Shown: positions 35,214 to 48,671, counted from the first letter of the stretch. The stretch is DNA of 64,000 nt from Brachynemurus nebulosus (GCA_035578155.1 JAPWDM010000005.1:19962877-20026876), one strand, 5' to 3'. A program made the numbers and translations. The notes: generated from the sequence alone by a model not told the origin.

Positions 35214-36335
35214 AGTTCGAACAATAACCATTAATATATAGAACAACGTATTAAAATTATAGCCCGATCGGTTGATTAGAATTTTGTGTCTACTGCCCAC
35301 CAGTCGAAAAAATGTAGTGTTTAGGAAAACTTTTTTATTAACAAATTTTTCATAAAATATGATATATCATAATTACTTACTAGACATTGGACAAAATGAT
35401 CCATAACAGAGTCGGAGTGTACATTATTTTGAACTGGAGGTGTATATTTTTTTTACTTTTGTCGTAAACGAAAAAATATTTTTAATTTTGTTTTAAAATT
35501 CAATTTTATTACTGTTTACATTTCATTTTATAACTTTATGTGTACCTAGGTCAAAACAGTTGTATACATATATTTTCCACAAAACAGAAAAATTTTTGAC
35601 CCCCGCCCCTGAAAATATTATCTACTCCATCACTGTTAGAGTCAATGTGTTCCGTCCCCTGATACTTACAGACATCAGCTACACCTGATTCATAGAATAA
35701 TCCTTTCGCTTCTTTGTAAGCATCATTTTCTTAGAGCGCTAACACTATATGCTATACGCTCTTCTAAATGCTATAACTTCGTAAGTATGTAATTTGAATT
35801 TCGGTCTACAATTTTCACAGTACACTTTCAATGTATCTTACTTTTAAATATTTTTAAAAAAATTCGAAAATTTTTAATCATCACATGGAAATACTGCCTT
35901 AAAGTAAACGTTCTACAAATAATTTAAGCTAGCCTCAGTTATGAATTGGACGGTAGAGTTTTTATCATTTCGTTCAAATAATAAATTTAGACCACCAAAG
36001 TAAGTGACGTTGTTTCCATAAATTTGTTGAATTTTAATACAGATTTACCCTCACTATAGAAATTTTCACTTCAAAAATATTGTGTATAAGATACTTGTTG
36101 TCCGGCTGTATGGAGACTAAACGTCATTGGCGAGTTCTATAAATCTTCGGCGCTAAAATTTGATCTTCGATTTCTTACGGATTTCAAAAACGTTCTCACC
36201 AATTTATTAGTTTTGGTCTATATTTTAATGAAATGTAATTACATATTACATTATCCACACCACAAGACAGCTGCATAATTATCAAAAATTTGGCCACATC
36301 TGTATTTGTGCACTTGTGCATCTTCATTTTCTGTA
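35214..36335. other. AT-rich interval, nothing recognised
   Basis: No protein-like frame or element end was found. A short CCCCCGCCCCTG segment near 35600 may be a worn repeat. Confidence 0.45.
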
Positions 36336-36898
<563 letters not shown>

Positions 36899-37133
36899 AT
36901 ATAATTATGTATATGAAAGTAGGTACTTATACTACCACATATTATGGATAGTACTACGTAAAAGAATATAATATGGGACTGTATGCTGTACATAACACGA
37001 TAATAGTTTGTATAATGGCTTGTATATTCACATACATATGTATGTATATATTATGTTTGTATGTTATAATATGCCTTTTTTTAGGGTCCCGAAGAAAGTC
37101 CTATTTTTTAGAGCTCCGAAAGAAATCTTTCGG

Positions 37134-37783
37134 GACTATAATAGATATTTATTTTGAGGTCCCTAGAAATCGAAAATAATATTCACTAAAATTTATATAT
37201 TTATATTTAGTCCCACACCGTTGGACAAGTTCATTAGCCAGGCATGTCGGATGCCTGGAACATGGTTTTTTTTTTGCTCATTTTTCGTGAAAAAATTAGT
37301 TTTTTGCCAAAGTTTCTTCAAGTCACAACAAAATTTTTGCGACATTTTTTTACACCATTAGAAAGAGGAGGAAAAATCACTTAAAAGGGTGAAAAATCAC
37401 CGAAAAACGAATTTTGCCGTGATATACATGGATGGCCAACTATGTACCTATTTTTGAAGCAAGTATGTTGTAGACAACTGTGATCTATGACAACAGAAAC
37501 CCCAATATAAACAATTGATAAGAGTGTGACAACAACACATTTAAGGTGAAGCTATCTTGTTTTACTGCTGACTCAAAATTAGCATTTCTTTAACAATTGT
37601 ATTTTGTCATTCATTAGATAAAGACAAAATATAGTTTAGAAATACAAATGACTGCTGTCATATTTTTCTTTAATGACTATTTAACTTTTTAAACGATTTT
37701 TTAAGTTGCCTCTCTATGTATCTCTATGGAATTTTTATAAACGGAAATTCGCTATGTTATACAGGATGCTGTGGCAGGGGTAT
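37134..37783 (+). repeat. Microsatellite-carrying repeat, copy D (interrupted)
   Basis: It contains GAGGTCCCTAGAAATCG, the ACTAAAATTTATATATTTA junction without a long tract, GGCATGTCGGATGCCTGG, and the 3' end GGAAATTCGCTATGTTATAC ... GCAGGGGTAT. About 320 bp (roughly 37405-37725) with no match to the other copies lies before the 3' end and is probably an insertion. Confidence 0.75.
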
Positions 37784-38354
37784 ATCTGTATTCTACCGAA
37801 AATATAATATTTATATTATTATTAAAATATAGTAAAACGAACACAATTACATCGCCTGATACTGCGGACTGGACGTAAACACATACCAAAAATAAGTGTA
37901 AATGAGAAATAGGTAGATGTATAATACCTACTGTATATTTACTGAATAGCTTGCATTCAGTGACGTTGTATTATATTATTATGTACATACCTTACTATTA
38001 CGTATAAAGAAAACCGGAGTTTATGAATAATACTTTACATACATATATGCATACTTAGTTGGACAGATAGACAGACAGACGTCCGGAATCCAGTGTACTA
38101 GATGAACATTTACGGAATATCTAGGATTTAAAACATGACCCGGTTGTGGCCGTGGTTGGTACATATTATTATGATTATTATTTTATATGGTAGCATCTAA
38201 CTGAGACAGGGTAACCGCGTAATGTTATTCTAACGTACGGAGTGGCATGGCGATGAACCGTATACGTACAGCAGGCAGTGGCGTATTTACTGGCGGGACT
38301 TTGTGAGTGGGCTATAGACTGAAGTGGAGAATGCAGCAAAAACGAAAAATTCAT

Positions 38355-39792
38355 AACTTACAAGTAAAGGCCCCGCGGCCGGACCTATCGATTTTGATAA
38401 AACTTAAATATGTTGTAGAACACTAAAGACTAAGCGACACGTATTTTTTTATCTGCGGAAAAACGGTTTGAAGGGGTGAAAAATCCCCCTTCAAAAATTG
38501 GGGTAAAAATTTAATTTTTCAAATATCTCGAAAACAACGAGAAATAGGGCAAAAGTTTAAATTGGCGATATTGCTCTTTTTTAAGGAGCTATCTATTGAT
38601 ATGCAGTTTGTTCAAATTACATCAACAGGGGTGGTTGGGGGTTAACTTTGCAAAGAAACGGGTGAAAAATAAACAGTATAAACATCAAAAAATCTAATTG
38701 ACCTGTTTTTGCTCAATGTCCTAATATTAAGTCTAAGGGTAGTTAACTAGGGGGTGACTGTGTCGAATAGTAGTACTACTTGGGTAGTTCAACAAGTTCT
38801 TCTTGATGGAAAATAGTTTAGGACAATCAGAATAACGTAGAAATGAAGTTCTCGAATTCAAAATTCAGTTTGAGCAACGTTGGAGACGGGGTGAGTCACC
38901 CTCTTAAATTACATACTAGTTTACATACACTAATTTTTGCTATTAACACACTGACAGTGGGTAATAATGTCACAATAAGTGGTTTTGAAGTTGGGCTATC
39001 GTATGTAAGGTTTTTATTAGGTTTCCATTCATTTTGAAAATATCGTTATTTTCGGTATCGATAATTTTCGATAACGAAAATTATAATATCCTTTACAAAA
39101 CAAGCCTAATAAAACCCTACATACGATAGTCTAACTTCAGAACCACTTACTGTGACATTATTACCCACTGTCAGTGTGTCAATAGCAAAAATTAGTCTAT
39201 GTAAACTAGTATGTAATTTAAGAGGGTGACTCACCCCCTCTCCAATGTTGCTCGAACTGATTTTTGAATTCGAGAATTTCATTTCTATGTTATTCTAATT
39301 GTCTTAAACTATTTTCCATGAAGAAGAACTTCTTGAACTACCCAAGTAGTACGACTATTCGACACAGTCACTCCCTAGTTAATTACCCCTAGACTTAATA
39401 TTAAGAGATTGAAAAAAAACAGTTCAATTAGATTTTTTGACGTAGATTTCAAATCTGTAAACAAAATTTTTATATTGTTTATTTTGACCTCTTTTTTGCA
39501 AAAATAACCCCCAAATTTTAACCCCCAACCACCCCTGTTGATGTAATTTGAACAAATTGCATATCAATAAATATCTCTTTAAAAAAGAGCAATATCGCCA
39601 ATTTAAACTTTTGCTCTCTCTTACTGTTTTCGAGATTTTTGAAAAATTAAATTTTTACCCCAATTTCACCCCTTCAAACCGTTTTTCCGCAGATAAAAAA
39701 AAATACGTGTCGCTTAGTTTTTAGTGTTCTACAACATATTTAAGTTTCATCAAAATCGATAGATCCGACTTCAGGACCTTTACTTGTAAGTT
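38355..39792. repeat. 1.44-kb near-perfect palindrome (giant foldback)
   Basis: The left end AACTTACAAGTAAAGG and right end CCTTTACTTGTAAGTT begin arms of about 690 bp each. The arms match at high identity throughout, for example ATTACATCAACAGGGGTGG against CCACCCCTGTTGATGTAAT, and GACAGTGGGTAATAATGTCA against its complement. The centre is near 39050-39090, around the self-complementary TTATCGAAAATTATCGATA-like sequence. Differences between the arms are scattered point changes and small indels. The plus-strand frame at 38843-39037 lies inside an arm and is not treated as a gene. No clear target duplication was found. Confidence 0.9.
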
Positions 39793-40260
39793 GCCCTAAT
39801 TCAACCAGTCACTCTAATTGAAATCACTTACTTAAAACATGATTCCCCAAATAAAATTATAGTTTGATAACGTCACACCAAGTTTACTAAATTTTTTCAT
39901 GTCCTAAAACGCAAATAAAATGATAGAATGATGAAACTGAAAGCGAATTATAGGTTTTCGAAGTCGTTCTTTTCATTTTTACCAAAATTTAGCACGTACG
40001 GTTACTAGAAAAATGACTTGTGTGGTATCAATCACATTTCTAAAACAAATTCTGTCAGTTTGATAGAAAAATTGGAAAAATCTCACCGGAATCACCTTTT
40101 AATTCAATCAGCCGTCATAAATCAAATCAATGAAATCATTTCAATAAAGTTTGATCGGGAAATTTTGATAAGGGTAACTCCAAACAAGCGACAAAATTCT
40201 AAATTCGCCTCCGCACACAGAGTCTACAGTTGCGCCCTGTGTTAAAGAATTTCAGTTATT
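39793..40260 (+). repeat. Dispersed 'GATAGAATGATGAAACTG' repeat unit
   Basis: It contains TTGCCCTAATTCAACCAGTC, AACGTCAC, GATAGAATGATGAAACTG and CATTTTTACCAAAATTTAGC, in the same order as 57700-58100. It lies directly against the right end of the giant palindrome. The 75-codon frame here lies within the repeat. Confidence 0.6.
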
Positions 40261-40320
40261 TTCTTATGGTAATTTTGTATATAGTTTTATACCCATGGAA
40301 ATAAATATAAATAACACAGA

Positions 40321-40948
40321 GGGGGTAACTTCAAAAATGTAAACTTTACCGCATCGATGCAGCATCATGACTTTTCTGATGCGTCTAACACTACATGATG
40401 CGCTGCTGATGCTCTCTTGAAATTTGATGCACATTAGATGTTTTTGAACGGGATATTGGCATCATTTAGCCTCTGATTTGGCTATAGATAAAACAGATAA
40501 TGTAGTATGATAGACTATAGATAATATAGCAATACAGTCCTTGTATAGGTATATTATCTTTGAATTTCAACTTGAACTTACTTGAAATTGAAAGTATTGA
40601 AATTATTTGAATAAAAAATATTGCATACCTATTTTGAGTGCAAGATGTATTCAAATAGTTTAAACAATTTTAATCAAAGGTAAATATTTACATTCATCTG
40701 TTTCAACAATTTGTTTTTCGGAATTATTCCTGTTGGTGTTAATATCTACATAATATGGCAAGTAGTTATAATTCTACATTATACATATGACATGCATCTT
40801 GGACACGCATCACCAAATTTCTTGATGCATTATTTTGACGCATCAAATGCAAAAATGAACTTTTGATTTTTCGTTGTGATGCGTCTGATGCGTTTTTGAA
40901 CTTTTGACTCTGCCTCATGCAAACAGTGATGCATTTTTGAAGTTAGCC
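40321..40948. mobile_element. Possible MITE with GATGCR motif clusters
   Basis: GGGTAACTTCAAAAATG near the left and CATTTTTGAAGTTAGCC at the right form an inverted pair. Inside both ends are clusters of GATGCG / GATGCA and complements (about 40352-40440 and 40795-40935), leaving a motif-free centre. That arrangement suits subterminal transposase-binding arrays of hAT-like elements. No clean target duplication was read. Confidence 0.5.
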
Positions 40949-41623
40949 AGGATATACTTATACATTATAGGGTAGTCGTTATTTTAAAATTTTTGAATTT
41001 GGGAATAAGCGCCCTTTTGTTTTCTTCCCTTGCATGAAAAATTAAAATTCGTGCCGCGCTGAACTTGAAAATTTGATTTTTATTGAGCTTCAAGAAACTA
41101 CTTTACATAATCTTAAACCCTACATATCATGTTCTTTATTTTAATAATATTATATACACGTTTAGTGATTGTTAGGTGATGATTAGGCGTTGACAAATAA
41201 TCGATGACAGTTAATCGAAGTTTTACTGTAAATCGTTTAAATACTGTAAACTTATTTTCAATTAAATATCTTAAAATACATTTCTTGTGGGCGGTACTCT
41301 AACTGGTGTTTTACTGTACCATAATGAGTTACAATTAAAACGTAATTGAAAAACGAATCACTTGAATTTGAGTTTTCGAATTTAATTACTATTTACATAT
41401 AAAGTTGACAATTTATGCATATTCAAAATTCAAATATAGATTTCCATAAAATGCATATCCACATATACCTCTACTAACCTTTTCTGAAAATTGCGATTTA
41501 ATTTTCTCATTTGCACAGCACGGGGTGAAAATTGATTTTCAGTTATTAATTTTAATTAACGGAAATGGAAATCACATGTTATAATTTTACATACATACTA
41601 CCTATATGCCATGCAGATGTCAG

Positions 41624-41999
41624 TACAACTGAACCTTTTTTATGCGGTCTTTAAAGTGTATACTGTGACTAAAAAATAAGTAAGAAATATAAACATTAAT
41701 TATAATAATTTGCTCTGATGACATCACTTATTGATTGCTTTTAAACATTTACTTAATCAGTAGGTACATTACATAAAGTTATTGTAACATAAAATTTTTT
41801 TATAGCTGTACTTACTGCAATTTTTATAATATTATAAAAATGCCATAAAATGTTTTCATGTGTAAATTAATGCTTTATCTTGTTTAGAAAAGTAACTTCT
41901 AAGCAAATTGTGAGGTTCTGAGCATTTTGAGTTATGTATTTTCTATTAAACCCTTTTTATGTGGTACCGATCCACCGCATAAAAAAAGGTTTAGCTGTA
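41624..41999. mobile_element. TA-flanked mariner/pogo-type MITE (372 bp)
   Basis: TA|CAACTGAACCTTTTTTATGC at the left and GCATAAAAAAAGGTTTAGCTG|TA at the right. The inner sequence CAAATTGTGAGGTTCTGAGC and TTTTGAGTTATGTATTTTC recurs, inverted, near 16900-16990, and a third relative spans about 59627-60180. The pogo/Tigger-like assignment is inferred from the ends and TA only. Confidence 0.75.
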
Positions 42000-43137
42000 C
42001 TACATTATATAGTTCAGTACATATGGATGCAATGTATTTAATCTGAATATACATAATATACTTATATAAAAATAAAATCGTAAAGTTTATGAAACATTTT
42101 AAAATAGTTTTCTGAATATATCACTTCCTTTCCACGATTTTTGTCGCCGACTATATTTAGAAAATTGTTTCCAGAATGTATTGTTTTTTTTTTTTGTTTT
42201 CTTTTTGTGTTAGGCGTATGACAAATGCAAATTTTTAGTTCGATGAAAATAATAATTGCTGGAATTAGATTTTATTTTTGATATCGTATTACCCGACATT
42301 TCCACCATAACATTTTTACAGAATTATTTGAAGTTGACAAACAAAGAATATTTTTTATTTTTCGATTGTTAAATAATTTTATGGAGTCGATTTCCAAACT
42401 AAAACTATCCAAAACAGATCGGCTAATTCCTTATTGTCAATAACTTTCAATGGGAAGTTAAAAATATAAAGATTCATATATGGTTCACACAAAGCTTATT
42501 CAACTTCCCATTGAAAGTTATTGTAATGGGTTCGATATTATAAATCGCTAATTTAGACATATCTCCACGTTTCAAGGTCACTATAACCCGAATTCATCGT
42601 TTTTAGCGTGATGTCTGTGTGTGCGTTCGTTAGTTCGTTCCTGAATTTTCTTTCGTCTCGCATATCTCGTTAACAAATAATAATATCGACTCCGGATTAA
42701 TTTCATTCGATGCGAAGCTTTTCATCTTTTAAATTTTCTTGTTGCCGATCGAAAAGAACAGTAAGTAATTGCACAAGATTGACAACTGTCCGGTTTCCTA
42801 TCAGACCGTTCGGTTATAACGCGACTTGTACAGCTCCAGTTCTTCAAATGTGACCGGACATAAATTTTCCGGTTAATTTACAATTTAGAATGTGCCCATA
42901 CCCATATGAAATTTCGGATACGGGACGAATACTTAAATACCTTTTTTTTTCAGTTATGTAATAATATCAGATAATGTTTTGGATGCAGTTGTGATTACGG
43001 ATAATTGGTTTTAGTGAACTTTTCCTTAGAAGAAAAAGAGAAAAACAGTCCCCTCAAACTTATTCCGACCTTTTTACAAATTAATTTCACTTTTACAAAT
43101 ATTTTTCAATTGTGTCCCTGCAATTTCCTGCATATTT
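42000..43137. other. AT-rich interval with one hairpin
   Basis: The inverted pair AATAACTTTCAATGGGAAGTT (42439-42459) and its complement (42501-42521) forms a 21-bp stem with a 41-nt loop. The 42590-42730 stretch (GTGCGTTCGTTAGTTCGTTC) resembles a dispersed insect repeat. There is no gene. Confidence 0.5.
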
Positions 43138-43222
43138 TAGCGAATTTCCAGGATAGAATTCAGCTATTACAGCCACTGTCATGACGCAACTTGAGCCCGA
43201 GACTATGGTAGGTCCCTAGAAA

Positions 43223-43292
<70 letters not shown>

Positions 43293-43615
43293 ATAACTCT
43301 CGAACGAAATGTCTTACGTTTATGAAATTTGTTGAAAATATTCCCAAGTCCCAAACCGTTGAACGAGTTCGTTAATTAGACACACCCGATGCCTGGAACA
43401 TGGTTTTTACGACAATTTTCGTGAAAGAAATTAGTTTTTTGTCAAAATTTCCCCTTATTCAAAAACTTTTGTGAACTTACACCATTGGAAAGAGGAGAAA
43501 AAATCACATAAAAAAGGTCTTTAAACTATTATTCTATGACAACTAGTTTCCAAGAAAAACTAACTTTTATAAACGGAAATTCGCTATGTTATACAGGATG
43601 CTGCGACAGGGGTAT
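43138..43615 (+). repeat. Microsatellite-carrying repeat, copy E
   Basis: It begins TAGCGAATTTCC and ends GACAGGGGTAT. The blocks occur in the same order as in copy C. The GTTTTGAGG segment is lost, so the AGGTCCCTAGAAACC block follows a short junction. A TA tract lies at 43226-43287. The minus-strand YIYIYI frame is tract read-through. Confidence 0.85.
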
Positions 43616-43969
43616 TTTTAATTTTCTAGCTTTTTTTTTAAGTATTTATACCGGATTTACTGTTTTTTTTTTCTACCAATCAAAAATATAATAGAGGAAT
43701 TCAACAGTAAATCACATTGTTTTGCCTAAACGGGGATTTTTGGTCGTGCATTATCGTCGCGGAAACAATAGTTTCAAAATTAATTAATTCCTATTTTTAG
43801 TAGCTGTTCCATTCATTACAATTTCGTGTCTTCAACGGTTTACAATACATTTTAAAACAATATAAAAAACTATTAAATATTTTTATAAAACAATAACCAA
43901 ATTACGTATATAAATATAGAATTAATTTGAAACGGTGTTTTAAAAACAATGCATATATTAAAAGACCGT

Positions 43970-44560
43970 TTATGAAGAGACGCACACACCAAAACATAAC
44001 TTCTTGTCATTCTCTCCAACTCCATCCGGATCGAAGAACGACAAGATCCACGAGATCGATCGATCGATCATAAATCCATTTCGTTAAAATCATACCTACC
44101 TACATTATACGACAATAGCATTCTGTAGTATACGGCGCGCTATAACAACGATACAACAAAGTACTCGTTGAACGTGTAGTACATAAAATAGGTACGTCGT
44201 TTGCAGAAGGAGTTCGCGCAATACAATATAACGTCGTCGTCGTCTCGCGCGCGGTTCTACGATGATGATGACGACGATTCTTCAGTGCACATACCACATC
44301 GAGGAGTAACAAATACGGCGAATACATACATATATGGTACATTAATAAGGTGTATACGAAGTACGTATTTCTCTACAATAATATTCTCCATGTAGTTTAG
44401 AGGATGATGTTGAAGAACTCCTCTCGTCGTGCCGGTGGTGGATGGAGTCAGTGATCTTTCACGTTGCCCGTGTATAATACGTCCAACAAAATAAAGTTCG
44501 CATATCGTGTAGCCCGGTTTGCTCTTGGACGTCGTGTTATTGGTAATCAGACTTTAACAA
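43970..44560. promoter_or_regulatory. CpG-dense island, candidate regulatory or 5' exon region
   Basis: Between AT-rich flanks lies a block with many CpG dinucleotides: (GATC)n at 44056-44071, GGCGCGC near 44134, GTCGTCGTCGTCTCGCGCGCGG near 44232, and CTCGTCGTGCCGGTGG near 44423. A TCAGT initiator-like sequence lies near 44449. No frame extends convincingly, so it is not called coding. In insects such blocks are often promoters or non-coding first exons. It could also be a GC-rich foreign insertion. No terminal repeats were seen. Confidence 0.35.
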
Positions 44561-45397
44561 TACGCAATTAATTTAATTGTAGCAGAGTTCGGGTGATTGA
44601 AAATTTGTAATCAATTTGTTTTTTTCAAATTAAGATTTTTTTTTGAGTTGTTACAAATGTTTTTTTTTTTAAATATGGGAACCAATTTTTTGAAATGTGT
44701 GTTGGTTTATTTAAACATGTGTTAATGATTTACTTGTGATTAATTGTTTTTTAGCGGGAGATTTAAAAAAAAAATTGTTGGTGTTTTTTAAACCGTGCCT
44801 GCCCAGTGTGGTGACTTTTTTAAGGATTTATTGTACGTACACTTAGGTAAGACATCAAATTTTGTCGTTTGATTGTGCCCCAAAAAGTATTAAATTTCAT
44901 TACTGTGTATAGGTACCGCTGTCACAATCGGATGTTAAAAATAAAATTAACAAAATGTTTTGATGCTGACGAACGGGTTGATTGTGACTCAAATTACAAT
45001 TCTTATTTTTGGGCATGTTAATGTCTTCATTTAATTTTTTTCCCGACAGTTTATACAAATCATCTGTTGCATACAAAACTGTTGAATTCACATGGGAAAC
45101 CTTACAGTTTTGCCTGGGAATTTAAATAATAATTGATGTGTTTCATATATAATATATAAGAGAGATTTTTAAGTTTAGTGGTGAAACTTACCAAAAATTC
45201 CGTGTATTGAAAAACGAATTCAGATACAAAGAGAACTATTTCGATAGTGACTTCGGTTCTAGCACTCTATTACGCTTGATCTAAGCGGGAAATGTACTTC
45301 AATTTGTAGACGGAAATTATCTAATATCATATCTTCCATTAATTATTAAATTGCTATGGTTAAATTAAATTTTATTCAGAATTTTCCAAATTAATTT
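44561..45397. other. AT-rich interval, nothing recognised
   Basis: No coding or element structure was seen. Several T-rich runs lie near 44630-44680. Confidence 0.5.
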
Positions 45398-45885
45398 TTA
45401 TTACTCATGTGGGAGAAGTACTAACTTGGCGCACACATTTCCGCACGCAGAATAGCTGTTTGCCCACTGTACTCTTCCCACATACTTTTTTGCGTGCGGG
45501 AAGTAACTTTCCACACGCAAATTGACAATAAAACACGCAAAATTTAATCAAAACACACAAAGCCGCCTCTTGATTTTTCATTTAATAAATATTTCATAAT
45601 TATTTCTATAGAAACCACCAACAAGTAATTTAAACAATAATTAATTCAGAAAAAAAAGATGAACACTTAAAAATATTATTTTAAAAAGTAATAAAAAAAA
45701 TGTCAAAAATTGTAATAATAAAAATAATAGAAAAAAATATGTCAAATTCGTAATAAAAAATAGTATGTGCAACTCGTGCGGGATTGCCGATTGCCCACTC
45801 AAGCGAAGTAGAGCGCACTCACTACGTTCGCGCGCTCAACTTCGCTTTTGTGGGCAATCGACAATTCCCGCACTTATTGCACAAT
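45398..45885 (+). repeat. Dispersed repeat 'GGGAGAAGTACTAAC', copy 2
   Basis: It matches 11973-12380 closely. It ends with a GC-rich hairpin (CGATTGCCCAC at 45788 to GTGGGCAATCG at 45861) followed by CCCGCACTTATTGCACAATA. The hairpin arms include AGCGAAGT / ACTTCGCT. Relative to the copy at 12 kb the hairpin segment is inverted. A sequence at 49264-49380 has the same tail (CCCACTTATTGTACAATATA) after a different hairpin. Confidence 0.8.
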
Positions 45886-45947
45886 ATACTATTCCTAAAC
45901 TTATGCGAATTACTTAATTATATTGTCTCTGATGCAGTGTTTCCTAA

Positions 45948-46010
45948 ACTTTTTCTATTCAAACACTTTTTAAGTTTTTATATTTGTACAGAACACTACC
46001 TTTATAAAAA
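45948..46010 (+). mobile_element. Possible hAT terminal fragment
   Basis: CAGTGTTTCCTAAACTTTTT resembles the CAGTGGTTCCCAAACTTTTT type of hAT end. There is no partner end. Confidence 0.35.
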
Positions 46011-46149
46011 CAAAATTGGCGAACGAAAAAAAGTTCTTAATAACTTGACACAATTTTGAGACCTCAACACATAAGTTTTGAGATCTCAACACACAATAAT
46101 GATTGTTAAAAGGAAAACTTCCTTACACTCCTCTAACACAAGCGGTACT

Positions 46150-46565
46150 GCTCTCGGGCCAAATCCTACCATTACAGCAGGTGTCATGGCAAGACTTGAC
46201 CCGAGACTGTGACAGAAATTTGTTTTAAGGTCCTCCCTATATGTATATGTGTGTGTGCGAGTGTGTGGGTTCGCATGATAATTCTCGAACGCTCTATTTC
46301 TACGAAATTTGATGAAAACATTAAAAATCCCAGACGCTTGAATGAGTTCTCCAATCAGACACATCCAATGCCCGTGACCTCAAAAATAAATGAGTTTTTG
46401 CCAAAATTTTACGAAATTGTAGTTTTTCGGATTTTTTTACATCATGGCAAAGAGCGGTGATAAATAAGATACGTTTCTGAATCGTTATGCTATGTAAACG
46501 GATTTTCGAGATAAAGTAATCTTGTAATCGGAAATTCGGTATGTTATTCATGTTGCTGTGACTTA
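46150..46565 (+). repeat. Microsatellite-carrying repeat, copy F (old)
   Basis: This diverged copy has GTGTCATGGCAAGACTTGAC, GTTTTAAGGTCC and then a mixed TATATG/TGTGTG tract at the position of the TA tract. It continues with GATAATTCTCGAACG, CAGACACATCCAATGCC and GGAAATTCGGTATGTTATTC. It is the most divergent of the nine copies. Confidence 0.7.
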
Positions 46566-48479
46566 AAATATCTACATCATCGACCTTATTGTCTACTGGT
46601 AGACGTAGACATCTGAAATTGCACAACACTGAATTTAACCCTTTCCGCTCCCGAGTTTTTCAGGAACATTTTTTAAAAACACGTGTCACCATAATTGTGG
46701 ACCACATATCGATTCAATATAATAGACCAGTCATTAATTATTATTGATCGATAATTGAACAAAATTATTCAATCATATATTTTTTTATCAGCACAACCTT
46801 GTACTATTCACAATTCATAAAATTATATGCTATTATAGCTATTATTTAGTTCATTTGAAACAATTAATATCAACTACATACCTTCAAGTAAGTTTATTAT
46901 GTATTTCTGCTTCCAGATAAAAAGCTTTTTTTACGTTTTTTAATTAAAACAAGAAAAGGAAAATAAAAAAAATATTATTAATAAAAAAAAGGTAGAAAAT
47001 AAACAATGTCGTTTGTTACATCAAATAATAAAACATAATAAAAAAATGACAAATGAAATATTACTTTTTTTGTTGTTTTTATGTTCATTTTTTTTTAATT
47101 TTAATAATTAATTACAAGTGATGTGAGCTGTTTTTAATGTTCCGCATCAAAACTGACAAAACGAAACATTTTTCGGATTACTTCAGTGATCGTCCGTCCG
47201 TCACAAACGATTTTTTGTCAGGTGTCAAATGGAAGTTTGAATTTTAGCACAAGCGTGATAAACTATAGGTAACGAAGTATATAATATAAGTATTTTGATG
47301 TTGTGGCAACGAAGCCCTAAAAGTTAAATTTTGGTTCTAGGGGTTAATATCAGACGGTAAAAAACATAAGGGCATTGTGTATGGTGTCAAATGAAAGTTT
47401 ATCAAGCACGAATTCAACAATGTTTTTTGGGAATAACATGTAAAAATTGCTATTCCTCTACACGTATCACTAAAAAAATCGCTCAAAAAAATCTATAAGA
47501 ATTCATGAACATTGGGGAACATTCCATCAGGATGGAAAAATTCTAGCGTGAATTACATCAAATCCATGGTTAGGAGCAACTTGCATTACGAAGCACTATT
47601 TGCGCAAGTACGACTTGCACTTGACTGATGTTTTTTTTAAATAATTAAAAAACATTTTTTATGTCGGAAAATAGTAATTATAACAATTACAGTAATTTTC
47701 ATTTTTTTTATTCGGTTTTTCAAAAAAATCTCCCTTATTTTAAAACGGTACCACTGACCACATTCCAAATTTTGTGACTGTTGTTGTAAATCAGGGGCTC
47801 CCAAAGTTTTGCATCGACGGACCAAATTGTAAATATCAAAATATTTGGTGGTATAATATACATATATATTTACCAAGAACAAAATTTAAAATATGAAAGG
47901 AGGCAAAGGAAAATTTTGTTTTTGTTTACTTAAATGCGATCAACCGATCGATTGCAGAGCGACTTTTGGTTTGTCACCTATTCTAATTTACTAATTGAAG
48001 ATGGAGATATAATCTAACAGAAAAATCACGTCTGGAAAATAAGTCATATTTTCTGAAGGCACCTGGTCATTTTTACAGCAAAAATGAAAATTTGACACTC
48101 AGATTGCCCAAATTTCACCAGCAGATCTGATTCATATCTTTTTTTGGAATTATTAATTTTAGGAAAAAAATTAAACTTGATGACGTCGTCATGTATACCA
48201 AATTTTTTTTAAAAGCTGTAAAGCCGTAATTTTGATGTTTAAAACATAAAATCTGAAGGTGCTCATAGCCTTATAGGTCAACTGCTGCGCAGATACTGTT
48301 TTTTTTAAATTTTTGATAAAATCAGAATTGTAAAGATAACAGAAAAATCACATGCAAAAATTAGGTTATATTTCCTGAACGACCTACGAAGCTGATTTAT
48401 GAAAAGTAGATCCAGGGCTGTGGAAGAAATGACAAACCCCGAGCACAAAAAACTTTTCAAAAATTTTTCCCCAAAAATA
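46566..48479. other. AT-rich interval with old repeats, no gene
   Basis: CAGGGGCTCCCAAAGTTTTG at 47792 looks like a hAT terminal fragment. 47606-47628 (GCGCAAGTACGACTTGCACTTGAC) is shared with 8371-8393. 48040-48260 has the GATGACGTCGTC block and CAAAAATGAAAATTT of the 57.7-58.1 kb repeat. Confidence 0.5.
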
Positions 48480-48671
48480 CAGTCGGTGGACAAATAAAAC
48501 GCACTTTTACGATTTTCCGCGGGCCCTTTAACAATGGTTTTAACCCCTTCCCCCAAACTGATCCCCAGGACTACAGCCGCGGCTGTCCTTCCTCTCATCT
48601 GGCTTGAGTAAATCACCGAATAATTTATAATAGAAAAATAACACATAGTAAAAAAAAATTGGACACCACTG
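48480..48671. mobile_element. Possible short Tc1/mariner-type element
   Basis: TA|CAGTCGGTGGACAAAT at the left and an imperfect inverted match ATTGGACACCACTG at the right, about 190 bp apart. The pairing is short and imperfect, so the call is weak. Confidence 0.3.

Noticed and set aside
46635..47346. TTAACCCTTTCCGCTC at left and GGGGTTAA at right as a piggyBac-type element
   Set aside because: The inner terminal sequences do not pair beyond the first few bases, so TTAA plus GGG is likely chance.
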